A stretch of 5,047 bases of DNA from WACF01 sp040880205. GTDB lineage: Bacteria > Pseudomonadota > Gammaproteobacteria > Pseudomonadales > Cellvibrionaceae. The first letter of the stretch is position 1; the number at the start of each line of letters is the position of its first letter. Made by a program: the position numbers and the translations under genes. The stretch covers positions 1 through 5,047 of the forward strand of contig JBBDIU010000065.1 in the NCBI GenBank assembly GCA_040880205.1, given 5' to 3'. The notes under the pieces are model-generated. The model saw only the letters and a list, made by a program, of their open reading frames with translations, was not told the origin of the DNA and did not search any database. Below are positions 1 through 5,047 of this stretch, one piece after another.

Positions 1-639
1 GCGTACGGGCAGCTCGCATACACCGGTGTAAACCTGGCCGGCGCCGAGTTCGGCGCTTTATTGAATTCCATTAACACTCAAAATATCATCGCGGTAAACA
101 CCACCAGCGCCAGTCACGATTTTAGCCAATCCTTGTCCGGCAACGGGCGGGTAATTGTGTCGGCAACCCGCTCGCGCGCGGAAAAATACGACACCGTTTT
201 CCCTCGCTATTTCGTTGAAGCGCTGAAGGGGCATGCCGCTGATCGCGACAAAAACAGGCGGGTATCGGTTTTGGAAGCTTTCAATTACGCCAAGGCGCGG
301 GTCGATAGCTATTTCAAAAATCAGGGAATGTTGGCTACCGAGCATGCCACCCTGGATGATAACGGCGACGGTGTATTCAGTCCCAACCCGGACGGTCGGG
401 GCGACGGGCGTCTGGCCGAAATAGCCTATTTCGACGTTAGCGGCGCCGGTGCTACCAACCTGTCTCCGGAGGCGGCCAGGTTGCGTACTCAAATGAGTAG
501 CCTGGAAAGGGATATCTTTCTGTTGCGCGCGAATAAAGCGTCTCTGACGGAATCGGAATACTGGGCACGGCTAGAACCGCTTTTAATTGAACTGGCAAAA
601 ATCACGAGAGAATTTGATGGTTTACCGACAACTGAGTAG
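1..639 (+). CDS. Caspase/C13-peptidase-like protein, C-terminal 212 residues (5' end outside window)
   Basis: The reading frame is open from base 1 to a TAG at 637-639, so this is the 3' end of a longer gene. A TTG at 61 is not a credible start because the frame continues upstream in the same protein style. The visible part begins near the end of what looks like a caspase/legumain (C13)-type fold: a beta strand (IIAVNTTSAS, about residues 29-38), then GRVIVSATRS (49-58) and a conserved-looking FVEAL helix. Next comes a 12-residue EF-hand-type loop (81-92, Asp/Asp/Asn at 1, 3, 5, Ser at 9, Glu at 12), the motif LATEHA, a DDNGDG loop (119-124) and a charged amphipathic helix (about 157-207) that may form a coiled coil. 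Any catalytic His-Gly would lie upstream, unseen. The expected Cys position seems to be Ser36, so activity is doubtful. The gene overlaps the next one by 23 nt. Family assignment is by recall of similar proteins beside TPR, DUF4159 and MoxR genes, and is moderately sure. Confidence 0.72.
   Translation, partial: AYGQLAYTGVNLAGAEFGALLNSINTQNIIAVNTTSASHDFSQSLSGNGRVIVSATRSRAEKYDTVFPRYFVEALKGHAADRDKNRRVSVLEAFNYAKARVDSYFKNQGMLATEHATLDDNGDGVFSPNPDGRGDGRLAEIAYFDVSGAGATNLSPEAARLRTQMSSLERDIFLLRANKASLTESEYWARLEPLLIELAKITREFDGLPTTE
606..610 (+). promoter_or_regulatory. Ribosome binding site deciding the start of the TPR-metalloprotease gene
   Basis: GAGAG lies 6 nt before the ATG at 617, inside the end of the upstream gene. 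It supports ATG 617 over the upstream in-frame TTG at 587, which has no purine-rich site before it and would add ten hydrophilic residues ahead of the signal peptide. Confidence 0.5.
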
Positions 640-3274
640 CACCAAGCTTCTGTCCACTCTGCTGGCCGCAGCGCTATTGCTGACCGCCTTTCAGGGGCAC
701 GGCGCCACGCTTGCGCAGGCGGATCAGTTTTATCGCCAGGGGCAGTTTGACCGTGCGGCGGAAACCTACGAAGCTATTGATGGCAACGACCGGATACCCG
801 CCGTGATTGGAGCCAGCCGCAGCTACGCGATGATCGGCGAATACGACCGGGCTATCACCTTGTGTCGCGAGGCGCTGGCGGAATTGAGCGATACTTCCAG
901 GGTCGCGATCCAGTTGGCTGAAGTATTATTTGCCACCGGTCGCTCCGATGAAGCGTTGGAGATACTGGCGACCGTGATTGATCAACGCGGTGCGCCATTG
1001 CGGGGCTTGGTTAAATACGGAGAGTTCCTTCAGTATCGCGGTCGCTGGGACGACGCCAACGCGTATTTGTCAGCGGCGGTTGCCGATTACTCTTCCCGCA
1101 GCGACTTCAGTTCCCAGGATGTCGCCCTTGCCGCTCGCGCCTACTGGCTGCTGGGAAATTACCAGCAGGCCAACAATCTGTTTCGCGAAGCGACCCGCAT
1201 GGATCGCTACAATATGGAAGCTCAAGTGTGGTGGGGTGACTTGTTCGCGGAGAAATTCAACAATGCGGAAGCTGTGCAATCCTATCGCCAGGTTCTGGAT
1301 TTTAATCCCAATCATGTGCCGGCAATTGTTGGTTATGCCAAGGTCAGTCGTGACAAGAAGACCCTGGAACAGGCTTTGTATACCAACCCCAAGTCCGCGG
1401 CGGCATTTATCGCCTATGCGGAGCTCGCACTCGAGCAGAACAAATTCGACGAGGCAAAAAGCTACTTGAATGCCGCATTGCCGACCAACGAGGAATCGCT
1501 TGACGTCATTACACCCTTGGCGGGCATTGCCAAGCTGCTGGACAGAGAGGCCGAGTATCAGGACTGGCATGAACAAGCGGAAGCCATTCGGCCCAACAGT
1601 GGCGAGTTCTACACAACCATCGCCGACATGTTCGCCCACGATTATCGATTCACCGAGGCAGTGGCCTTTGCGCGCAAGGCCATCGAAGTCCAGCCCGATT
1701 ATTGGCAAGCTTATACCGTGTTGGGTACCAACTTGGCCAGGCTCGGCGAGGAAGAGGAGGGTCGTGAGCACTTGGAAACTGCCTTTGACCAGGATCCTTA
1801 TAATGTCTGGACCTCAAACATCCTGAAAGTGTTCGATACCCTTGACGACTACGTCACGCTGAACAGCGAGCACTTCAAAGTGAAAATGAGCCCGGAGGAT
1901 GCGCTCGTGCTTTGGCCCTATATGGAGCCTTTGCTTGAGGAAGCTTGGGATAGCATGGTGGACAAATATGGCTTTACACCGGAGAGTCCGGTGTTAGTCG
2001 AAGTCTTCAAAAACCGAGAGGATTTCGCGGTGCGGTCGGTGGGCCTTCCTAACCTCGGCCCACTGGTGGGTATTTGCTTCGGTAAACTGATTACCTTGAT
2101 CTCGCCCGACACCTTAACGGCCAACTGGCAGGAAATCGTCTGGCACGAGTTTGTCCACGTGATTACGTTGCAGATGACTCAAAATCGTATTCCGCGCTGG
2201 TTGTCCGAGGGTATTTCCGTTTACGAAGAGTTTCAGGGCCGCAAGGAATGGGGCCGGCACCAGGATCTGGATGTAGTTCGGGCACTCAATGAAGGTAGAG
2301 TTTTGCCGGTTGAACGAATGGACGATGCCTTCCTGCAATCGCGTTCCGACGACGACCTCAATCTGGCCTACCTGCAATCCTATTTGGTGGTGGAATACAT
2401 TGTTGCGGAGCATGGCTTCGAGGGATTGAGAGAGCTAATCAATGCGTACGGCAGCCATGACCCAGCCGAAAAAATTATTACCGACGTATTTGAACAAAGC
2501 ACCCGCGAATTCAATCAGGCCTTTTCCGCCTGGATAGAAAACCGGGTCGCCAAAACCGATGTTTATGTACACACCGAGGACAATGCCGATGAAGGCGTCG
2601 GCCATGGGCATGGCGTTCGCAACAATCCCTCGGCGATGTTGGCGGAGCTGTACAATAACGATTCCATCAAAGCCCACATGCGAGAGCGCATTCGAAAGGA
2701 ACCGCGCGACTTTCAGGCCCACCTGCAACTGGGCATTGTGCTGTTCAAGGAAAAGGATTACCTGGTAGCGGAGCGGCATCTGAACATTGCGAAGGAAATA
2801 CTGCCGCGCTATACCGGTTATCCCAGTCCGTCGCGAGTGCTCACGCAGTTATACCAAGCTCAGAATGACGAGGAAAAATACTGGAAGGAAATGGAATACA
2901 TGGTTCAGTATCATCAACACGATTTCGAATCATCACTTCTGTTGGCTAGAAGAGCAATGGAGGAGGAAGATCACCAAAAAGCCGAATATTATTTACAGCG
3001 CGCCATTGCAGTTGATCCCTATCAATTGCCAGTCCACCGAGAGTTCGCTAGTTTGGCCGATCGGCAGCGCAATTATTCTGTGAGTATCCGTGAGTACGAA
3101 ATCATTACTCAATTGGATAAAACCGACCCGGTGGATTCCCATACCCGTCTCGCCGAAGCCTACCTGCGCGATGGCCAACAGCAGGCGGCGAAACGGAACA
3201 GCCTGCTGGCTTTGGAAATTGCACCCACCTACCAGCCCGCACAAAAAGTTTTGTTGGAGGCGCTGGAACAATGA
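617..3274 (+). CDS. Exported TPR - gluzincin (peptidase MA-like) zinc metalloprotease - TPR protein
   Basis: This encodes 885 residues from ATG 617. The N-terminus is a Sec-type signal peptide: Arg4/Lys10, a hydrophobic core of about 11-25 and a likely cleavage near Ala30, so the protein should act in the periplasm or envelope. Residues about 31-400 form a series of TPR-like helix pairs (for example GQFDRAAETYEAI, GEYDRAITLCREAL). A peptidase MA-like domain spans about 410-640. HEFVH (His510, Glu511, His514) supplies two zinc ligands and the catalytic Glu, and WLSEGISVYEE supplies the probable third ligand Glu531, the usual gluzincin arrangement. All key residues are present, so it is probably an active protease; its substrate is unknown. 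An acidic, His-containing linker (about 652-665) leads to a second TPR array (about 687-885). The gene starts inside the upstream gene and its TGA overlaps the DUF4159 ATG, implying translational coupling. TPRs suggest substrate or partner docking. Domain calls are firm; biological role is inferred. Confidence 0.9.
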   Translation: MVYRQLSSTKLLSTLLAAALLLTAFQGHGATLAQADQFYRQGQFDRAAETYEAIDGNDRIPAVIGASRSYAMIGEYDRAITLCREALAELSDTSRVAIQLAEVLFATGRSDEALEILATVIDQRGAPLRGLVKYGEFLQYRGRWDDANAYLSAAVADYSSRSDFSSQDVALAARAYWLLGNYQQANNLFREATRMDRYNMEAQVWWGDLFAEKFNNAEAVQSYRQVLDFNPNHVPAIVGYAKVSRDKKTLEQALYTNPKSAAAFIAYAELALEQNKFDEAKSYLNAALPTNEESLDVITPLAGIAKLLDREAEYQDWHEQAEAIRPNSGEFYTTIADMFAHDYRFTEAVAFARKAIEVQPDYWQAYTVLGTNLARLGEEEEGREHLETAFDQDPYNVWTSNILKVFDTLDDYVTLNSEHFKVKMSPEDALVLWPYMEPLLEEAWDSMVDKYGFTPESPVLVEVFKNREDFAVRSVGLPNLGPLVGICFGKLITLISPDTLTANWQEIVWHEFVHVITLQMTQNRIPRWLSEGISVYEEFQGRKEWGRHQDLDVVRALNEGRVLPVERMDDAFLQSRSDDDLNLAYLQSYLVVEYIVAEHGFEGLRELINAYGSHDPAEKIITDVFEQSTREFNQAFSAWIENRVAKTDVYVHTEDNADEGVGHGHGVRNNPSAMLAELYNNDSIKAHMRERIRKEPRDFQAHLQLGIVLFKEKDYLVAERHLNIAKEILPRYTGYPSPSRVLTQLYQAQNDEEKYWKEMEYMVQYHQHDFESSLLLARRAMEEEDHQKAEYYLQRAIAVDPYQLPVHREFASLADRQRNYSVSIREYEIITQLDKTDPVDSHTRLAEAYLRDGQQQAAKRNSLLALEIAPTYQPAQKVLLEALEQ
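3256..3260 (+). promoter_or_regulatory. Ribosome binding site for the DUF4159 gene
   Basis: A GGAGG core lies 10 nt before ATG 3271, within the last codons of the metalloprotease gene. It favours ATG 3271 over the in-frame ATG at 3298, which has no comparable site. Both starts would leave a usable signal peptide. Confidence 0.55.
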
Positions 3275-4137
3275 CGCCGCACGTTTTGCATTCAGTGATG
3301 TACCGCTTGCTTGGCTCTAGTGGTCTTGCACTGGCATTACTTGCGCTTGCCTTCACGAGTCCGATGGCAAGCGCCCAGTTTCGCGGTGAACCGTTTATAG
3401 AACGCGAGGAATATCCGAAAGATGATCGTCCGGGAGAGCCCGAGTTTATCTTTGTGCGCGGCAAGTACACCAATTACGGTGGTCGCGGAGCGGGCCCCGG
3501 GCGCGGCTGGTGGGAAACCGATTATGACGATTCGGATCGCAATTTTTTGCGCGGTGTACAACGTTACACTAGCCTGGATGCCCACAGTCACGGCTATAAG
3601 GCAATCGATCTCACCGACTCGGAATTATTTGAGCATACGTTCCTGTATATCAACATGAAGCGTATTCCCATCAATGTGTCGAGCAGTGGTCCCAACTTTT
3701 CCCCGGAGGAAGCGGGAGCTTTGCGCGAATTCATGTTGCGCGGCGGATTCGTAATGGTGGATGATTTCTGGGGGGAGCGGCACTGGCAGGACTTTTTGAT
3801 AGAGCTTGTTAAAATATTTCCCGATCGCGACCTGGAGAAGCTCGACGTTAGCCACCCGATTTTCCGCACTTTCTTCGACGTTAAGGAAATTGTCCAAGTT
3901 CCGGGACGTTCGGTTACCTGGAACTATAACGGGGGCTTTTACCTTGACGACCCGGATTTTCCGCCCTCGGTGCATGCAATCTTCGACGACGATGGTCGGA
4001 TCATGTTAGTCGCCAACTTCAACACCGACTTGGGGGATGGCTGGGAGCATACCTTTTACGAACCCTATCCTACGAAATATGTGAATGAGGCTTACAAGAT
4101 TGGCATTAACTACGTCATTTATTCGTTGAGTCATTGA
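3271..4137 (+). CDS. Exported DUF4159 domain protein
   Basis: This encodes 288 residues, beginning at the ATG of an ATGA overlap with the upstream stop. A signal peptide is clear: Arg12, a hydrophobic run of about 18-29, and a signal peptidase I site ASA before Gln36. The mature protein is essentially a single DUF4159 domain. It shows the opening strand FIFVRGKY (59-66), a Gly-rich loop, WWETDY (80-85), LREFMLRGGFVMVDDFWG (Gly158-Gly159, Asp164-Asp165), the SHPIF motif at 194-198, and a closing YKIGINYVIYSLSH segment from Tyr275 to the C-terminus. Family function is unknown; the domain is thought to have a class I glutamine-amidotransferase-like or flavodoxin-like fold (recall, not tested here), and I see no obvious Cys-His-Glu triad. 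DUF4159 genes commonly neighbour MoxR, DUF58 and BatA-type VWA genes, as here, which suggests an envelope role shared with that system. No membrane anchor is seen after the signal, so the protein is probably soluble in the periplasm. Confidence 0.9.
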   Translation: MTPHVLHSVMYRLLGSSGLALALLALAFTSPMASAQFRGEPFIEREEYPKDDRPGEPEFIFVRGKYTNYGGRGAGPGRGWWETDYDDSDRNFLRGVQRYTSLDAHSHGYKAIDLTDSELFEHTFLYINMKRIPINVSSSGPNFSPEEAGALREFMLRGGFVMVDDFWGERHWQDFLIELVKIFPDRDLEKLDVSHPIFRTFFDVKEIVQVPGRSVTWNYNGGFYLDDPDFPPSVHAIFDDDGRIMLVANFNTDLGDGWEHTFYEPYPTKYVNEAYKIGINYVIYSLSH

Positions 4138-4140
4138 TCT

Positions 4141-4194
4141 GTGAAATGTGAAATGTGAAGTGACGAGTGAATGGTGAATAGTGAAAGGTGAATC
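4141..4194 (+). repeat. Degenerate 7-bp tandem repeat, eight GTGA-initial units
   Basis: Units begin at 4141, 4148, 4155, 4160, 4167, 4174, 4181 and 4188. They read GTGAAAT, GTGAAAT, GTGAA (two bases short), GTGACGA, GTGAATG, GTGAATA, GTGAAAG and GTGAATC. All eight keep GTGA, seven keep GTGAA, and only the last two bases drift. The array starts three bases after the DUF4159 stop codon and ends about 106 bases before moxR. Because the period is not a multiple of three and each unit contains TGA, it places stop codons in all three forward frames. It has no spacers, so it is not a CRISPR. Its function is unknown; it may be a replication-slippage microsatellite or a member of a dispersed intergenic heptamer family. 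Confidence 0.85.
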
Positions 4195-4286
4195 GCACAG
4201 TTGTGTCGGTCTAGGCGCAATGCGAAGAACTGGTGAGACGATTGGAAAAGCGAGAAAATGAATACACGCGGAATACAAAACAATGG

Positions 4287-4293
4287 TGGAGAG
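4287..4293 (+). promoter_or_regulatory. Ribosome binding site for the MoxR-family ATPase gene
   Basis: TGGAGAG lies 7 nt before ATG 4301 and contains a GGAG core, the best Shine-Dalgarno match in the spacer. It decides between in-frame starts at 4283, 4301 and 4310; the ATG at 4283 has only an A-rich stretch before it. Confidence 0.65.
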
Positions 4294-4300
4294 CGGGACT

Positions 4301-5047
4301 ATGTCTGATATGAACAAGCCAAACTTTGGCGCTGAGGAAAAAATCAGCGACGATCATCTGACACTGGTCAATCGGATGAAAGAGGGTCGTGAGCAGATGT
4401 TGTCGGAGTTGGGCAAAGTCATCATTGGGCAGAGGTCCGTGGTGGACGAATTGCTGATTGCGCTGTTCGCTGGTGGCCATTGCCTGATTTCCGGCGTGCC
4501 GGGCTTGGCTAAAACACTGTTGATCAAGACCGTGGCGGACGTTTTGAAGCTGGACTTCAGCCGTATTCAATTTACTCCGGACCTGATGCCGGCCGATGTG
4601 GTGGGCACGGAAATCGTCCAGGAGGACCAGGGCCTGCGTAGTATGAAATTCGTCAAAGGCCCCATTTTTACCAACATCCTGTTGGCCGACGAGATCAACC
4701 GTACGCCCCCGAAAACCCAGTCGGCGCTGCTGGAAGCCATGGAAGAGAAGCAAGTTACCGCCGCCGGTGTGACCCATCCCATGGCAAAGCCCTTTTTTGT
4801 GCTGGCCACACAAAACCCCATTGAGCTGGAGGGGACTTATCCTTTGCCCGAAGCGCAGCTGGACCGGTTCATGTTCAAGCTGATGATTGACTATTTGCCG
4901 GAAAATGACGAGATGCAAGTGGTGACCAATACCACCCAGACACATGAGGTGGAATTTACTCACCCTTTAACCGGCCAGGACATTCTCGATTTCCAACGCG
5001 TGGCGCGGCAGGTTCCGGCGGCGGAATCCGTGGTGCGCTACGCTGTG
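4301..5047 (+). CDS. MoxR-family AAA+ ATPase, N-terminal 249 residues (3' end outside window)
   Basis: The frame is open from ATG 4301 to the last base with no stop; an in-frame TGA at 4259-4261 bounds it upstream. MoxR proteins are usually about 320-340 residues, so roughly three quarters is present. Visible are the MoxR-type Walker A GVPGLAKT (65-72, Ala in place of the common Gly before Lys71), PDLMPADVVGTE after it, Walker B ILLADEIN (Asp130, Glu131), sensor 1 ATQNP (Asn172), and PLPEAQLDRF with the probable arginine finger Arg189. All nucleotide-handling residues are intact. MoxR ATPases are cytoplasmic hexameric chaperones that usually work with VWA-domain partners in maturing or inserting cofactors into protein complexes; the specific client here is unknown. 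DUF58 and BatA/VWA genes are expected next downstream, but this cannot be seen. The 163-nt spacer lacks a clear terminator or promoter, so it may be read from the upstream operon or from a weak promoter of its own. Confidence 0.95.
   Translation, partial: MSDMNKPNFGAEEKISDDHLTLVNRMKEGREQMLSELGKVIIGQRSVVDELLIALFAGGHCLISGVPGLAKTLLIKTVADVLKLDFSRIQFTPDLMPADVVGTEIVQEDQGLRSMKFVKGPIFTNILLADEINRTPPKTQSALLEAMEEKQVTAAGVTHPMAKPFFVLATQNPIELEGTYPLPEAQLDRFMFKLMIDYLPENDEMQVVTNTTQTHEVEFTHPLTGQDILDFQRVARQVPAAESVVRYAV

Noticed and set aside
61..63. TTG at 61 as start of the first gene
   Set aside because: The frame is open and protein-like from base 1, and a start there would begin in the middle of the fold.
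58..492. A 144-codon open frame on the - strand opposite the caspase-like gene
   Set aside because: The + strand frame carries coherent family-like motifs; the antisense frame does not.
587..616. TTG at 587 as start of the TPR-metalloprotease
   Set aside because: No ribosome binding site precedes it, and it would put ten polar residues before a normal signal peptide. ATG 617 has a GAGAG site at suitable spacing.
1070..1771. A 233-codon open frame on the - strand within the TPR region
   Set aside because: It is fully inside the TPR-metalloprotease gene, with no recognisable domain and no sign of its own ribosome binding site or promoter.
4141..4194. The heptamer array as a CRISPR
   Set aside because: Units are 7 bp and directly adjacent with no unique spacers, and no cas gene is nearby.
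4194..4206. CACA/TGTG inverted repeat as a terminator between the DUF4159 gene and moxR
   Set aside because: The stem is only four base pairs around a two-base centre and has no T-tract after it.
4201..4229. TTGTGT as a -35 box of a moxR promoter
   Set aside because: The bases 17 nt downstream (GAAGAA) are a poor -10 match; no convincing sigma-70 pair is found in the spacer.
4211..4963. A 250-codon open frame on the - strand opposite moxR
   Set aside because: It lies antisense to an unmistakable MoxR ATPase with all motifs intact. Its translation is rich in His, Gln and Leu with no recognisable domain, typical of a codon-bias shadow.

Overview
The window reads as a fragment of a bacterial, most likely gammaproteobacterial, chromosome. 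GC content is moderate (a little above 50% by eye), genes are densely packed on one strand, and start/stop overlaps and Shine-Dalgarno-like sites are of ordinary type. The proteins look like those of marine or soil, Cellvibrio-like gammaproteobacteria. That placement is an impression from protein style, since no rRNA or marker gene is present. There are no tRNA or rRNA genes, insertion sequences, phage genes or CRISPR arrays.

Four genes lie head to tail on the + strand. (1) Positions 1-639 hold the 3' end of a caspase/C13-peptidase-like gene. The visible part has the end of a protease-like fold, an EF-hand-type calcium loop, a second Asp/Asn-Gly rich loop and a C-terminal helix. (2) Positions 617-3274 encode an exported 885-residue protein in which a gluzincin (peptidase MA-like) zinc metalloprotease domain sits between two arrays of TPR repeats. 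(3) Positions 3271-4137 encode an exported DUF4159 protein of 288 residues. (4) Positions 4301-5047 hold the first 249 residues of a MoxR-family AAA+ ATPase that runs off the window. Genes 1/2 overlap by 23 nt and genes 2/3 by 4 nt (ATGA), so they are very probably translationally coupled. The 163-nt spacer before moxR carries a short degenerate 7-bp tandem repeat (eight GTGA-initial units) starting three bases after the DUF4159 stop. It contains no convincing terminator or promoter.

Taken together this looks like one end of a MoxR-DUF58-BatA/VWA type cluster, in which a cytoplasmic MoxR chaperone ATPase acts with VWA and DUF58 partners, here expected downstream of the window. The three genes ahead of it would supply periplasmic or envelope components: two proteins with protease ancestry and the DUF4159 protein. 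The joint function is not established. The unusual elements are the coupling of a caspase-like protein (apparently with Ser where Cys is expected) to a TPR-flanked metalloprotease, and the heptamer array.
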